DNA from: Duganella sp. Leaf126
GTDB lineage: Bacteria; Pseudomonadota; Gammaproteobacteria; Burkholderiales; Burkholderiaceae_D
DNA: 64,000 nucleotides
Reading direction: 5' to 3'
NCBI RefSeq assembly: GCF_001423125.1
Contig: NZ_LMNW01000003.1
Span: forward strand, 36,690 to 100,689
The position numbers and the translations under genes are program-made. This document shows positions 48,627 through 60,656 of the stretch, piece by piece. The notes under the pieces were generated by a model that was given only the letters and a program-made list of their open reading frames with translations, had not been told where the DNA came from and made no database searches. Each line of letters starts with the position of its first letter. Position 1 is the stretch's first letter.

Positions 48627-50192
48627 ATGAGCAGTCCTGACAAGCAAGCGCCAGCGGGCGCCGGTCCGGTGCGCCGTATCGTCATCGTCGGCGGCGGCAC
48701 GGCGGGCTGGATGACCGCCGCGCCGCTGGCCCAGCGCCTGGCGCGCCACCCCGACCAGCCATGCGAAGTGATCCTGGTGGAGTCCGCCGAGATCGGCACC
48801 ATCGGCGTCGGCGAAGCGACCCTGCCGACCATCCGCGTCTACAACGCGTCGCTGGGACTCGATGCCAACGATTTCATCGCCAAGACCAGCGCCAGTTACA
48901 AGCTCGGCATCGAGTTCAAGGACTGGGGCCACCTCGGTAACCGCTTTTTCCACGGTTTCGGCGACTACGGTCCGGCGCTGGCCGGCGTCGGCGCCCACCA
49001 TCACTGGCTGCGGCTGGCGCAGGCGTTCGAGCAGATGCCGGACATCGCGCACTGGTCGGTCCCGTCGGTGATGGCGCGCGAAGGCAAGTTCGTGCCGCCC
49101 GACGAGGAAACGCCGGGCGTGGCCGACGCCTATTCGTACGGCTTCCATTTCGACGCCAGCCTGTACGCCGCCTATCTGCGCGACTATGCCGTAGCGCGCG
49201 GCGCCCAGCGCGTCGAAGGCATGATCGTCGGCGTCGAGCAGCATCCGCACAACGGTTTCGTCACCGCCGTCAGGCTGGCCGACGGCCGCCGCGTCGAAGG
49301 CGACCTGTTCATCGATTGCTCGGGCTTCCGCGGCCTGCTGATCGAAGGCGCGCTGCAGGCCGGCTACGAGGACTGGAGCAACTACCTGCCGTGCAACAGC
49401 GCGCAGGCCGTGCCCTGCGCCTCGGCGCCGCACCTGACGCCGTTCACCCGCTCGACCGCCACCGGGGCGGGCTGGCTGTGGCGCATTCCGCTCCAGCACC
49501 GCACCGGCAACGGCCACGTGTACAGCAGCGACTTCATCACCGACGAGCAGGCCGGCCGCGTGCTGCTCGACGGTCTCGATGGCGCCGCGCTGGACGCGCC
49601 GCGCCAGATCCGTTTCGTCACCGGCCGCCGCCGCAAGAGCTGGGTCAACAACGTGGTGGCGATCGGCCTGTCGGCCGGTTTCGTCGAGCCGCTCGAATCG
49701 ACCAGCATCAACCTGATCGAAACGGCGGTGGGCAAGCTGCTGGAACTGTTCCCGGACCGCGACTGCAGCCCGGCGCTGGCCGACGAATTCAACCGCGTGA
49801 TGGGCAGCCGTTACGAAGCGGTGCGTGACTTCATCGTGCTGCACTACAAGCTGACCGCGCGCGACGACACGCCGTTCTGGCGCCACTGCGCGCAAATGGC
49901 CATTCCCGATACGCTGGCGCACCAGATCGCGCTGTTCCGCGAAACCGGGCGCGTGGCCATCCTCGACCGCGACGGTTTCGCCGAGCCGTCGTTCGTGGCG
50001 ATGATGGTGGGCCTCGGTGTCATGCCCAAGCGCCACGATCCGCTGGCCGACCGCGTGGACCTGCGCGTGGTCCACGGCCACTTTGCCCAACTGCGCGACA
50101 TGATCGCCCAGGCCGTGGCGCGCATGCCGTCACACGGCGCCTATGTCACCCAACAGGCCGCGGCCGGCGGGCTCGCCCGCGCGGCCGCCTGA
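48627..50192 (+). CDS. Flavin-dependent (tryptophan-type) halogenase
   Basis: Encodes 521 residues from ATG 48627, five bases after GAGGA. The FAD site GGGTAGW is at about 21. The catalytic lysine can be placed in SYKLGIEFKDW, the WxWxIP motif reads GWLWRIP, and the second catalytic residue is the glutamate of EPLESTSI. All features of FADH2-dependent halogenases are therefore present. They use FADH2, oxygen and halide, via hypohalous acid, to halogenate an aromatic substrate. A flavin reductase gene is not adjacent. The next gene is a TonB-dependent receptor, a pairing also found in Xanthomonas and Caulobacter relatives whose members act on free indoles. Confidence 0.93.
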   Translation: MSSPDKQAPAGAGPVRRIVIVGGGTAGWMTAAPLAQRLARHPDQPCEVILVESAEIGTIGVGEATLPTIRVYNASLGLDANDFIAKTSASYKLGIEFKDWGHLGNRFFHGFGDYGPALAGVGAHHHWLRLAQAFEQMPDIAHWSVPSVMAREGKFVPPDEETPGVADAYSYGFHFDASLYAAYLRDYAVARGAQRVEGMIVGVEQHPHNGFVTAVRLADGRRVEGDLFIDCSGFRGLLIEGALQAGYEDWSNYLPCNSAQAVPCASAPHLTPFTRSTATGAGWLWRIPLQHRTGNGHVYSSDFITDEQAGRVLLDGLDGAALDAPRQIRFVTGRRRKSWVNNVVAIGLSAGFVEPLESTSINLIETAVGKLLELFPDRDCSPALADEFNRVMGSRYEAVRDFIVLHYKLTARDDTPFWRHCAQMAIPDTLAHQIALFRETGRVAILDRDGFAEPSFVAMMVGLGVMPKRHDPLADRVDLRVVHGHFAQLRDMIAQAVARMPSHGAYVTQQAAAGGLARAAA

Positions 50193-50367
50193 CCAATCAC
50201 CAAACCGATGGAGGCCTGAACTTTTTACCTGGTACCAGCAACTGCAGCATCATGATTTACGGGGACTGGAAAAACCTGTTGCGCGACGCAAGACGATATC
50301 GCGCCGCTCGCTACGGTTGGTCGAGATCCCCTAACGAGAACAAAACATTTATTAGTAGGAGAGAGAC

Positions 50368-53300
50368 GTGAATAAGTTACAGAAAACCGCGATCGCCGCT
50401 GCCGTGGCGCAAATTGCAGCCCTGCACGCGGCGCCCGTATGGGCCCAGACCACCGATACCGCAGCCCCGGCTGCGGCCGCCCCGGCCGCGGGCGCGGTGG
50501 TGGTGGTGAGCGGCCAGCGCGCAGCGCTGCAATCGGCCCAGAAACTCAAGCAGGATTCGGACGAGGTGGTCGATTCGATCGTGGCCGAAGACATCGGCAA
50601 ACTGCCGGACCGCTCGGTGACCGAGGTGCTGCAGCGTATCGCCGGCGTCACCATCGACCGCAACATGGCAGGCGACCCGAACCGCCAGTCGGTCGAAGGC
50701 TCGGGCGTGTCGGTGCGCGGCCTGACCTATGTCCGTTCCGAGATCAACGGCCGTGACGCCTTCTCGGCCGGCGGCGGCCGCTCGCTCGGCTTTGCCGACG
50801 TGGCGCCCGAGCTGATGGCCGGCGTGGACGTGTACAAGAACCCGTCGGCCGAACAGGTCGAAGGCGCCGTTGCCGGCCTGGTCAACCTGCGCACCGCAAT
50901 GCCGTTCGACTACAAGGGCTTCAAGGGCGTGATCGGTGCATCGGAATCGTATTCCACGCTGCGCGAAGGCAAACCGTCGCCGACCGCCACCGTGCTGCTG
51001 TCGAACCGCTGGAAGACCGACTTCGGCGAATTCGGCGCCCTGATCGACATCGCCCACGCCAAGAGCCCGAGCCGTTCGGACGGCGTCGGCGTCGATCCGT
51101 ACTTCCCGCACGTGAACTCGACCGACCCGACCCAGTACGATCCGTCCAAGACCCAGTGGATCCCGATGGGCGTCGGCTACCGTTCGCAGGACTTCGACCG
51201 CACCCGCCGCGGCGACTACGCGGCCTTCCAGTGGCGGCCGAACAAGGACCTGACCGCCGGCCTGACCTTCTTCAAGACCCGCTACAAGGAAGACCTCGAC
51301 GAGCACGTCGTGACCTCGTCCGAAGACAAGTGGTACCAGCAGGTGGCCAGCGCCGACTCGGTGTTCAACAGCAATGGCGTGTTCCAGAGCGGCACCATCT
51401 CGAACCCGACCTACGGCGGCTCGCCGTTCAACAGCTCGCAGCGCATCAATACGCGTGAATCGGGCACCCGCGACATTTCGCTCAACGTGCAATGGCGCGT
51501 GACGCCGTCGGTCACCTGGACCAACGACTTCCAGCACGTGCGCTCGACCACCGAAGGCTTCGACGCCGACGTCTCGACCGGCTTCATCCTGCCGAACCAG
51601 ACCATGGACATGACCGGCAAGGTGCCGCAGATCGGCCTCGGTTCGGATGCCTACATGGCCGACCCGAAGAACTACTACTGGGCCTACACCCAGGAAGCGC
51701 TGGACCGCGCCAAGGCCACCCAGAAGGCGTGGAAATCCGACGTCAAGTATGCGTTCGACGATCCGGTGCTGCGCGACATCCGCTTCGGCGTGCGCATGGC
51801 CGACCGCGAAGGCGAGAACCACAAGGCGCAGAAGTTCTACAACTGGCAGGCGATCACCTTCCCGTGGATGACGCCATGGCAGATCAAGGACGTGGCGCGC
51901 CTGAGCGATCCGCGCTTTGCCGGCGGCGCTTCGCTGCAGAAGATCGACAACTTCTTCGACGGCAAGTACAACCTGCCACCGATGCTGTTCGCCGATTCGT
52001 CCACCGTGCGCGGCTTCCCCAACGAGTGGGCCAAGATCCACGCCTACCACGACGTGCTGTGCGCGGAAACCGGCGCCACCTGCGATCCGTGGAAGCCGTC
52101 CTCGTTCGACGATCCGGCCGCCAACAACACGCAAACCGAGAAGACCCGCGCCGCCTACACGCAGCTGCGCTTCGGCTGGGATGACCTCAAGTACCCGGTG
52201 GACGGCAACATCGGCGTGCGCTACGTGCGCACGCGCGGCACCGGTTCCGGTTACGTCTCGTTCGTGCCGCCGACTGCCCCGACGGTCGGTGCCGGTGTCG
52301 TGGCGACCGGCCTCAACAACCTGATCAACATCGCCCAGTTTGCCGAACAGCAGTCGTACAGCAACTCCTACAACAACTGGCTGCCGAGCCTGAACCTGCG
52401 CCTGAAGGCCAGCGACCAGCTGCAGTTCCGCTTTGCCGTGGCCAAGGCCATGGCGCGTCCGGACTTCAACCAGCTGCAGGTGCAAACCACGCTGGACGCA
52501 CAGAACCTGCAGACCACGACCCGCGACGCGGCAGGCAACACCACGGCCGTGCGCTTCGACGGCACCAGCCTGACCGGCAAGAGCGACGGCAATCCGCTGC
52601 TCAAGCCGACCACGTCGACCAACGTCGACCTGACCGCAGAATGGTACTTCGCCAAGGCCGGCTCGCTGACCATGTCGCTGTTCAACAAGGACCTGAAGAA
52701 CATCATCGTCACCCAGGACTACGGTTACACCGCCAACGATGTCAACGGCACGCCGCGCACCTTCGTGGTGAGCGGTCCGGTCAACGGCGCCAAGGGTTAT
52801 GCGCGCGGCTTCGAAATCGCCCACCAGCAGTACTACGACTTCGTGCCGGACTGGCTGCGCGGTATCGGTACGCAGGCCAGCTGGACCTTCGTGAAGAGCG
52901 AGCGCACGCTCAACAAGCCGATCTATCAGGCTTACTGCTCGGGCAACGACGCGTCGTCCAACTACAACCTGAACATCAACGGTTGCGATACCGACGCGCG
53001 CGCGTTCGGCAAGACGCCGCTGCAGGGCCTGTCGCGCCATACGATCAACCTGGCGTTGATGTACGAGCAGAACGGCCTGTCGATGCGTCTGGCGTACAAC
53101 TGGCGTTCGCGCTACCTGCTCGGCGTGAACCAGTGGGGCAGCCGCGGCAACAACGGTCTGAACACCAATCCGGCTGCCGGTGCAAGCTTCCTGGTGCCGA
53201 CCGCCAACAACGACCAGGCCTACGGCCTGCCGCTGTACCAGTCGGCCTACGGCCAGCTCGACGGTTCGATCTTCTATGACTTCACGGACAAGTTCCGCGT

Positions 53301-53430
53301 CGGCCTGGAAGCGACCAACCTGACCAACTCGTACACGCGCCAGATCATGGAACAGCACGTGGGCAACTTCACGCGTCAGGTATTCATGAGCGGTCCGCGT
53401 TACACACTGCTGGCGCAGTACTCGTTCTAA
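50368..53430 (+). CDS. TonB-dependent receptor, Caulobacter type
   Basis: Encodes 1020 residues from GTG 50368 with AGGAGAGA upstream. A signal peptide ends at APVWAQ. The plug domain (about 55-180) shows [32 protein letters not shown] and [18 protein letters not shown]. The rest is a 22-strand barrel with a terminal phenylalanine (LLAQYSF). It imports a large or scarce substrate, such as a glycan fragment, through the outer membrane using TonB energy. It lies 175 bases after the halogenase gene, and both probably answer to the same operator. Confidence 0.93.
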   Translation: MNKLQKTAIAAAVAQIAALHAAPVWAQTTDTAAPAAAAPAAGAVVVVSGQRAALQSAQKLKQDSDEVVDSIVAEDIGKLPDRSVTEVLQRIAGVTIDRNMAGDPNRQSVEGSGVSVRGLTYVRSEINGRDAFSAGGGRSLGFADVAPELMAGVDVYKNPSAEQVEGAVAGLVNLRTAMPFDYKGFKGVIGASESYSTLREGKPSPTATVLLSNRWKTDFGEFGALIDIAHAKSPSRSDGVGVDPYFPHVNSTDPTQYDPSKTQWIPMGVGYRSQDFDRTRRGDYAAFQWRPNKDLTAGLTFFKTRYKEDLDEHVVTSSEDKWYQQVASADSVFNSNGVFQSGTISNPTYGGSPFNSSQRINTRESGTRDISLNVQWRVTPSVTWTNDFQHVRSTTEGFDADVSTGFILPNQTMDMTGKVPQIGLGSDAYMADPKNYYWAYTQEALDRAKATQKAWKSDVKYAFDDPVLRDIRFGVRMADREGENHKAQKFYNWQAITFPWMTPWQIKDVARLSDPRFAGGASLQKIDNFFDGKYNLPPMLFADSSTVRGFPNEWAKIHAYHDVLCAETGATCDPWKPSSFDDPAANNTQTEKTRAAYTQLRFGWDDLKYPVDGNIGVRYVRTRGTGSGYVSFVPPTAPTVGAGVVATGLNNLINIAQFAEQQSYSNSYNNWLPSLNLRLKASDQLQFRFAVAKAMARPDFNQLQVQTTLDAQNLQTTTRDAAGNTTAVRFDGTSLTGKSDGNPLLKPTTSTNVDLTAEWYFAKAGSLTMSLFNKDLKNIIVTQDYGYTANDVNGTPRTFVVSGPVNGAKGYARGFEIAHQQYYDFVPDWLRGIGTQASWTFVKSERTLNKPIYQAYCSGNDASSNYNLNINGCDTDARAFGKTPLQGLSRHTINLALMYEQNGLSMRLAYNWRSRYLLGVNQWGSRGNNGLNTNPAAGASFLVPTANNDQAYGLPLYQSAYGQLDGSIFYDFTDKFRVGLEATNLTNSYTRQIMEQHVGNFTRQVFMSGPRYTLLAQYSF

Positions 53431-53436
53431 CGGCAG

Positions 53437-54078
53437 TTACTGGTGGCCGCGGAGGTGCAGGTCGAACTTCCAGGTCACCAGCCGCATCACCGTGATCGAC
53501 GCGGCGCTCACCCACAGGGCGACGTCGTCGGTCACGTCCGTATATTGCAGGCCGATGTAGAGCCAGGCGCCGATGAAGGCGCAGATGGCGTAGGGTTTGC
53601 CATCACGGAAAACCATCGGCACTTCGTTGCACACGATATCGCGCAGCACGCCCCCGAAAATCCCGGTAATCACGCCCATCATCGAGGCGATGAACAGCGG
53701 CATGCCGGCCGCCTGCGCCTGCGACACGCCCGCCACTGCAAACAGCCCGAGCCCGATGGCGTCGGCAATGACGATCAGGCGTTCGGACAGGATTTGCTTG
53801 AGGGTGCGCATCAGCGGCGCCGCGATCAGCGCCAGCACGAAGATCAGGATCGCGTATTCCTGGTGCATGACCCAGAACAGCGGACGGCGGTCGAGCAGGA
53901 TGTCGCGCAGCGTGCCGCCGCCGAAAGCCGTGATGAAGGCGACCGTAAACACGCCCACCACGTCCATGCGCTTGCTGCGCGCCTCCACGAAGCCGGAAAA
54001 CGCCCCCACCAGGATCGCCACGATCTCGATGACCGTGACCAGGGAGACGTGAACCGGAACGTGAGGCATGTAGGGCAT
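53437..54078 (-). CDS. TRIC-family (UPF0126) membrane protein
   Basis: Encodes 213 residues from ATG 54078; ATG 54069 is an alternative and no ribosome site decides. Seven hydrophobic segments are visible, arranged as two similar halves, each with a Gly-rich motif: FITAFGGGTLRDILLDRRP and VITGIFGGVLRDIVCNEVP. This GGGxxRD pair marks the bacterial relatives of trimeric intracellular cation channels. Substrate ions are probably potassium or sodium. It is convergent with the receptor gene, 6 bases apart, with no clear terminator. Confidence 0.9.
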   Translation of the reverse strand: MPYMPHVPVHVSLVTVIEIVAILVGAFSGFVEARSKRMDVVGVFTVAFITAFGGGTLRDILLDRRPLFWVMHQEYAILIFVLALIAAPLMRTLKQILSERLIVIADAIGLGLFAVAGVSQAQAAGMPLFIASMMGVITGIFGGVLRDIVCNEVPMVFRDGKPYAICAFIGAWLYIGLQYTDVTDDVALWVSAASITVMRLVTWKFDLHLRGHQ

Positions 54079-54246
54079 CGGGGCACTGGAAATGTGAAGG
54101 TGCCCTAGGTTAACATGGCGGCCCCGTGGCGTGTAACTTAGTTGCTTTGCCGACACGCGGCGCAGGAACGCGCCGGGGGCCGGGCGTCATGCCGCCGGCA
54201 GCGGCACCGGGCGCGCGAGGCGCCGGCATCGCGCATCAGCGCATTG

Positions 54247-54909
54247 CTAGCGCACCGGGCGCAGCGCTGCGCGCAGCAGCACCATCAGCGCGCCTTCGCC
54301 GCCTTCGGCCGCGCGCGCCTGGCAGAACGCCACCACTTCCTCTTTCTGCACCAGCCAGCTGTGCACCATCGACTTGAGCACCGGTTCCTGGCCGCGCGAG
54401 CCGAAGCCGCGGCCGTGGATCACGCACACGCAGCGATGGTTGCGCATGGCCGAGCGGCGCAAAAAATCGCCGATGGCGTCGCGGGCCTGGTCGCGCCGCA
54501 TGCCGTGCAGGTCGAGCTCGTCCTGCACGGGCCAGTGGCCCTTGCGCAGTTTTTTCACCACGTCGGGACCGACCCCGGGCGCGGCGTAATTGAGCGCCGG
54601 GTCTTCTTCGAGGTAATGATCGACTTCAAACAGGTCCGACAGCGATTCGCGCAGCACGGCCGCGTCGTCCTCGGCTTGCGTGCGCTGGGGCCTGACCGGG
54701 GCGGCGGCGCCGGCGGTTTTCGGCAGCTGCGGCACGTAGCGGTCGGATTCGGGCAGGCGCTTGACGCCGCCGACGGCCGACTGGAAGATGTTGGCCTCCG
54801 CCGCCTGCGTCTTATCCCGCTTGACGCGCGCCGCCTCGGCGGCAGCGCGCGCCTCGGTCTGCTCCCTGAGCTGCTCGCCCAGCGATTTCAGTTCCGAGAA
54901 GTCTTTCAT
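54247..54909 (-). CDS. Smr/MutS2-type endonuclease domain protein
   Basis: Encodes 220 residues. The N-terminal 100 residues are charged and helical. The Smr domain (about 130-215) has LDLHGMRRDQARDAI, the HGRG motif (CVIHGRGFGSRGQEP) and the conserved end GGEGALMVLLR. Stand-alone Smr proteins have nicking or RNase activity; E. coli SmrA/SmrB are relatives, and SmrB cleaves mRNA at collided ribosomes. It follows trxB by seven bases on the same strand, suggesting a shared transcript. Confidence 0.92.
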   Translation of the reverse strand: MKDFSELKSLGEQLREQTEARAAAEAARVKRDKTQAAEANIFQSAVGGVKRLPESDRYVPQLPKTAGAAAPVRPQRTQAEDDAAVLRESLSDLFEVDHYLEEDPALNYAAPGVGPDVVKKLRKGHWPVQDELDLHGMRRDQARDAIGDFLRRSAMRNHRCVCVIHGRGFGSRGQEPVLKSMVHSWLVQKEEVVAFCQARAAEGGEGALMVLLRAALRPVR

Positions 54910-54916
54910 GTGCTGC

Positions 54917-55993
<1,077 letters not shown>

Positions 55994-56088
55994 TCAGGAT
56001 GAATCGTGGGGCGGTTGTCAGCCGTATGCCTTAAAATAGCGATCTCTGAATCTTTTCTGTGCATTAACGTTGCAACCCCTTAATACCT

Positions 56089-58503
56089 ATGAGCAGTAAA
56101 AAAGTTCAGGAACGTTCGTCCAGGGCCGGCGCAGGCGCTGGCGCCAGCGCGTCCGCCGCGAGCGCCAACGGTTACAAGCGCACCCCCACCGAACGCCAGC
56201 CGCTGCCCAACCGCCTGGTGCGCCTGCTTTCGGAGGCGCGCTGGCTGGCGCTGGCCGTGCTCGGCCTCTACTTTGTGCTGATCCTGGCCAGTTACAACAA
56301 GCTCGATCCCGGCTGGTCGCACGAGACGCTGGTGCCCAAGGTGACCAACCTTGGCGGCCGCGCCGGCGCCTGGCTGTCCGACCTGCTGCTGTACATCTTC
56401 GGCATCTCGGCCTGGTGGTGGGCGTTCTGCATGCTGCGCTACGTGTGGAAGGGCTACCGCAGCCTGACCCAAAAATTCGTGATGACCAGCCCTGCCGAAC
56501 CGGAACACGCGCAGGAGCCGCTGATCCGCGGCATCGGTTTCGTGCTGCTGTTTGCCGGCAGCGTCGGCCTCGAATACCTGCGCCTCGGCTCGCTCACGCG
56601 CCACGCGGAACTGCCGCGCGTGTCCGGCGGCGTGCTGGGCGAACTGATCGGCCACTCCGCCTATGTCGCGTTCGGCTTCACCGGCGCTACCTTGCTGCTG
56701 TTGCTGCTGTTCGGCCTCGGTTTTTCGCTGTTCTTCCAGGTCTCGTGGCTGGCGCTGGCCGAACGCATCGGCTATGCCATCGAAGCGGGCGTGAACTGGT
56801 TCATCCAGCGCTACCAGTACCGCGAAGACCGCCGCCAGGGCGAAGTCGCTGCCGTCAAGCGCGAGGAAACGGTGGTCATCGAGCGCGCCAAGCATGTCGA
56901 AAAACACCCGGTGTCGGCGCCCATCGTCAAGATCGAGCCGCAGGTGCCGGTCGTGGTCAAGTCCGAACGGGTGGAAAAGGAACGGCAGGCCAGCCTGTTC
57001 CAGGATCTCAACGGCAATCTGCAACTGCCGGCGCTGACGCTGCTCGACGATGCACCCGAGGTGCAGGAAACGGTGGCGGTCGAGACGCTGGAATTTACCA
57101 GCCGCCTGATCGAGAAAAAGCTGTCGGACTTCGGCGTCGAAGCCAAGGTCGTGGCGGCTTACCCGGGGCCGGTCGTCACGCGCTACGAAATCGAGCCGGC
57201 CACCGGCGTCAAGGGCAGCCAGATCGTCGGCCTGGCGCGCGACCTGGCGCGCTCGCTGTCGCTGACCTCGATCCGCGTGGTGGAAACCATCCCCGGCAAG
57301 AACTACATGGCGCTGGAACTGCCCAACGCCAAGCGCCAGATCGTGCGCCTGTCCGAGATCGTCGGCTCCAAGGTGTACAACGACAATGCCTCGCCGCTGA
57401 CGGTGGCGCTGGGCAAGGACATCGCCGGCAAGGCCGTGGTGGCCGACCTGGCCAAGATGCCGCACCTGCTGGTGGCCGGCACCACCGGTTCCGGTAAATC
57501 GGTCGGCATCAACGCCACCATCCTGTCGCTGCTGTACAAGGCCGACCCGGCCGACGTGCGCATGATCCTGATCGATCCGAAGATGCTGGAAATGTCGGTG
57601 TACGAAGGCATCCCGCACCTGCTGGCGCCGGTCGTCACCGACATGCGCCAGGCTGGCCACGCGCTGAACTGGGCGGTCAACGAGATGGAGCGCCGCTACA
57701 AGCTCATGTCCAAGCTCGGCGTGCGCAACCTGGCCGGCTACAACGCCAAGATCGCCGAGGCGACCAAGCGCGAGGAACTGATACCGAACCCGTTCAGCCT
57801 GACGCCGGACTCGCCGGAGCCGCTGGAAAAACTGCCGACCATCGTCATCATCATCGACGAGCTGGCCGATCTGATGATGGTGGTGGGCAAGAAGGTGGAA
57901 GAACTGATCGCCCGCATCGCGCAAAAGGCGCGGGCGGCCGGCCTGCACTTGATACTGGCGACCCAGCGCCCATCTGTGGACGTGATCACGGGCCTGATCA
58001 AGGCCAACATCCCGACCCGGATCGCGTTCCAAGTCTCGTCCAAGATCGACTCGCGCACCATTCTCGACCAGATGGGTGCGGAAACGCTGCTGGGCATGGG
58101 CGACATGCTGTACATGCCGCCCGGCACCGGCCTGCCGGTGCGCGTGCACGGCGCCTTCGTCTCCGACGACGAGGTGCACCGCGTGGTCGCGCACCTGAAG
58201 ACCACGGGCGAGCCGAACTACATCGACGGCATCCTCGAAGGCGGCACGCTGGAAGGCGAGGGCGGCGCCGAGGGCGGCGTGGCAGGCGAGGCCGGCGGCG
58301 AAGCCGATCCGATGTACGATCAGGCCGTGCAGGTGGTGCTGAAAAACCGCCGCGCCTCGATTTCGCTGGTGCAGCGCCACCTGCGCATCGGTTACAACCG
58401 CGCAGCGCGCCTGCTCGAGCAAATGGAAAACAGTGGCGTGGTATCGGCCATGCAATCGAACGGTAACCGCGACATCCTGGTGCCAGCCGCCAGCGCAGAA
58501 TAA
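56089..58503 (+). CDS. ftsK: DNA translocase FtsK
   Basis: Encodes 804 residues. Four transmembrane segments lie in the first 220 residues, then a short linker (about 230-330), then the motor: alpha domain ([17 protein letters not shown]), Walker [11 protein letters not shown] (about 465), Walker [14 protein letters not shown] (about 588), and a C-terminal winged-helix gamma domain (about 740-800) that reads KOPS sequences. It couples division with chromosome segregation. The linker is shorter than in E. coli, as usual in betaproteobacteria. lolA follows 9 bases later. Confidence 0.97.
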   Translation: MSSKKVQERSSRAGAGAGASASAASANGYKRTPTERQPLPNRLVRLLSEARWLALAVLGLYFVLILASYNKLDPGWSHETLVPKVTNLGGRAGAWLSDLLLYIFGISAWWWAFCMLRYVWKGYRSLTQKFVMTSPAEPEHAQEPLIRGIGFVLLFAGSVGLEYLRLGSLTRHAELPRVSGGVLGELIGHSAYVAFGFTGATLLLLLLFGLGFSLFFQVSWLALAERIGYAIEAGVNWFIQRYQYREDRRQGEVAAVKREETVVIERAKHVEKHPVSAPIVKIEPQVPVVVKSERVEKERQASLFQDLNGNLQLPALTLLDDAPEVQETVAVETLEFTSRLIEKKLSDFGVEAKVVAAYPGPVVTRYEIEPATGVKGSQIVGLARDLARSLSLTSIRVVETIPGKNYMALELPNAKRQIVRLSEIVGSKVYNDNASPLTVALGKDIAGKAVVADLAKMPHLLVAGTTGSGKSVGINATILSLLYKADPADVRMILIDPKMLEMSVYEGIPHLLAPVVTDMRQAGHALNWAVNEMERRYKLMSKLGVRNLAGYNAKIAEATKREELIPNPFSLTPDSPEPLEKLPTIVIIIDELADLMMVVGKKVEELIARIAQKARAAGLHLILATQRPSVDVITGLIKANIPTRIAFQVSSKIDSRTILDQMGAETLLGMGDMLYMPPGTGLPVRVHGAFVSDDEVHRVVAHLKTTGEPNYIDGILEGGTLEGEGGAEGGVAGEAGGEADPMYDQAVQVVLKNRRASISLVQRHLRIGYNRAARLLEQMENSGVVSAMQSNGNRDILVPAASAE

Positions 58504-58512
58504 GGAAATCAC

Positions 58513-59151
58513 ATGATGCAACTGAAAAAGTCTGCAGCCCTGCTGGCCGTGGCCGGCGCCCTGTTTGCCGGCGCCGTGCACGCCAGCGCGCTGGAGCAGT
58601 TCAAGTCCTTCGTCGCGTCCACCAAGGCCGCCAAGGGCGAGTTCACCCAGCGCCAGATCAAGGGCGAGGGCAATGCCAAGGCCAAGCCGACACCACCGTC
58701 GAGCGGCACCTTCCTGTTCGCCCGTCCCGGCAAGTTCATCTGGACCTATACCAGGCCGTACGAACAGGTGCTGCAGGCCGACGGCGAGCAGCTCTACATC
58801 TACGACAAGGACCTGAACCAGGTGACGACCAGGAAGCTCGGCGATGCGCTCGGCTCGTCGCCGGCTGCCATCCTGTTCGGCAGCAACGACCTGGAAAAGA
58901 GCTTTGCCCTGTCCGAAGCGGGCACGCGCGACGGCCTGGAATGGCTGAAGGCGGTGCCGAAGGCCAAGGACTCGAGCTTCGAGCAGATCGCCATCGGCCT
59001 GCGCAACGGCTTGCCCGAGGCGATGGAACTGAAGGACTCGTTCGGCCAGACCTCGGTGCTGGCGCTGTCGAAGATCGAAAAGAACCCGGCGCTGACCGCG
59101 GCCAGCTTCAAGTTCGTGATGCCCAAGGGCGCGGACGTGGTCAACAACTGA
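58513..59151 (+). CDS. lolA: Outer-membrane lipoprotein carrier protein LolA
   Basis: Encodes 212 residues with a signal peptide ([15 protein letters not shown]). The mature protein has [41 protein letters not shown] and [12 protein letters not shown], the LolA landmarks. It shuttles lipoproteins from LolCDE across the periplasm to LolB. Its place between ftsK and rarA is the standard order. Confidence 0.95.
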   Translation: MMQLKKSAALLAVAGALFAGAVHASALEQFKSFVASTKAAKGEFTQRQIKGEGNAKAKPTPPSSGTFLFARPGKFIWTYTRPYEQVLQADGEQLYIYDKDLNQVTTRKLGDALGSSPAAILFGSNDLEKSFALSEAGTRDGLEWLKAVPKAKDSSFEQIAIGLRNGLPEAMELKDSFGQTSVLALSKIEKNPALTAASFKFVMPKGADVVNN

Positions 59152-59197
59152 GTCCAGGTTGTTGCGCAGCGTTTTCAGGCTGTCACCGGCCCTGGCT

Positions 59198-59225
59198 CCG
59201 TCATTGCCGCGCAGGCGGAAATCCG
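59198..59225. repeat. REP-like element, degenerate copy
   Basis: CCGTCATTGCCGCGCAGGCG followed by GAAATCC is a degenerate form of the intact copy at 3492-3520 in the opposite orientation. It lies between lolA and rarA. Confidence 0.65.
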
Positions 59226-59325
59226 GTGTGTCCGTACCCGTATGCCACGACGCTGGCAAGATTGGCGTCCGGTCCGGGCGGCGAGCCGCCGCTGCAGCAA
59301 AACGGTTTATAAGTTAGCTTCCACT

Positions 59326-60630
59326 ATGGCAGACCTCTTCACCAACGAACCCCGCCAGCCGCTGGCCGAAGCCCTGCGCCCCCGCACGCTCGATGAAGTC
59401 ATCGGCCAGCGCCACTTGCTGGGACCGGGCAAGCCGCTGCGGCTGGCGTTCGAATCGGGCCAGCCCCATTCGATGATCCTGTGGGGGCCGCCCGGGGTCG
59501 GCAAAACCACGCTGGCGCGCCTGACCGCCAACGCCTTCGACTGCGAATTCATTGCCTTGTCGGCCGTGTTCTCTGGCGTCAAGGATATCCGCGCTGCCAT
59601 GGAGCAGGCCCAGCAAAACCTGGCGCTGGGCAAGCACACGATCCTGTTCGTCGACGAGATCCACCGCTTCAACAAGTCGCAGCAGGATGCGCTGCTGCCG
59701 TACGCGGAATCGGGCCTGGTCACGCTGATCGGCGCCACCACCGAGAACCCGTCGTTCGAGGTGAACTCGGCGCTGCTGTCGCGCTCGCAAGTGTATGTGC
59801 TCAAGTCCTTCGACGAGGCGGAACTGCGCGCACTGGTGGACAAGGCGCGCACGCGCGTGCTGTCGCACCTGGAATTCGACGAGGCCGCGCTCGACACACT
59901 GATCGGTTACGCCGACGGCGACGGGCGCCGCCTGCTCAACCTGCTCGAGCAGACCAGCACCGCCGCCAACGCCGCCAAAACCAACCGGATCACGCCGGCG
60001 TTCATCGAAAACGCGCTCACGCTCAACGCGCGCCGTTTCGACAAGGGCGGCGACAATTTCTACGACCAGATCTCGGCGCTGCACAAGTCGGTGCGCGGCT
60101 CCAATCCCGACGCCGCGCTGTACTGGCTCACGCGCATGCTCGACGGCGGCGCCGATGCGCGCTACCTGTCGCGCCGCATCGTGCGCATGGCCTGGGAAGA
60201 CATCGGCCTGGCCGACCCGCGCGCCATGCAGATCGCCAACGACGCTGCCACCACGTTCGAGCGCCTCGGCTCGCCGGAAGGCGAACTGGCGCTGGGCCAG
60301 GCCGTGATCTACCTGGCCATTGCCGCCAAGAGCAATGCCGGCTACAACGCCTACAACCAGGCGCGGGCCTTCGTCAAGCAGGACAAGAGCCGCGAGGTGC
60401 CGGTCCACCTGCGCAACGCGCCCACCAAGCTGATGAAGGAACTCGGCTACGGTCACGACTACCGCTACGCCCACGACGAACCGAACGCCTATGCGGCCGG
60501 CGAGACCTACTTTCCCGACGATATGCGCGAGCCGGGCTGGTACCAGCCGGTGCCGCGCGGCCTGGAAAGCAAGATCGCCGAGAAGCTGGCCTTCCTGCGT
60601 CAGCTGGACGCCGACGCCGGCAAGACCTGA
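59326..60630 (+). CDS. rarA: Replication-associated recombination protein A (MgsA)
   Basis: Encodes 434 residues. AAA+ motifs are intact: Walker A GPPGVGKTT, Walker B ILFVDEIHRFNKSQQD, sensor 1 LIGATTENPSFEVNSALLSRSQVY. The C-terminal tetramerisation part has GSNPDAALYWLTRMLDGGADARYLSRRIVR and the final YFPDDM motif. RarA works at stalled replication forks with SSB and RecA. It follows lolA by 174 bases including a REP-like repeat. Confidence 0.96.
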   Translation: MADLFTNEPRQPLAEALRPRTLDEVIGQRHLLGPGKPLRLAFESGQPHSMILWGPPGVGKTTLARLTANAFDCEFIALSAVFSGVKDIRAAMEQAQQNLALGKHTILFVDEIHRFNKSQQDALLPYAESGLVTLIGATTENPSFEVNSALLSRSQVYVLKSFDEAELRALVDKARTRVLSHLEFDEAALDTLIGYADGDGRRLLNLLEQTSTAANAAKTNRITPAFIENALTLNARRFDKGGDNFYDQISALHKSVRGSNPDAALYWLTRMLDGGADARYLSRRIVRMAWEDIGLADPRAMQIANDAATTFERLGSPEGELALGQAVIYLAIAAKSNAGYNAYNQARAFVKQDKSREVPVHLRNAPTKLMKELGYGHDYRYAHDEPNAYAAGETYFPDDMREPGWYQPVPRGLESKIAEKLAFLRQLDADAGKT

Positions 60631-60656
60631 CCCCTGTTTAACGACGAAGGAATTTC

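Noticed and set aside
50377..53358. 993-codon minus-strand frame
   Set aside because: Antisense to the TonB-dependent receptor gene; no start signals.
53437..54078. Possible functional link of the TRIC-family gene with the halogenase unit
   Set aside because: It is convergent, on the opposite strand, and is a common household-type membrane protein.
56080..59259. 1059-codon minus-strand frame
   Set aside because: Antisense to ftsK and lolA, with His/Gln/Arg-rich shadow composition.
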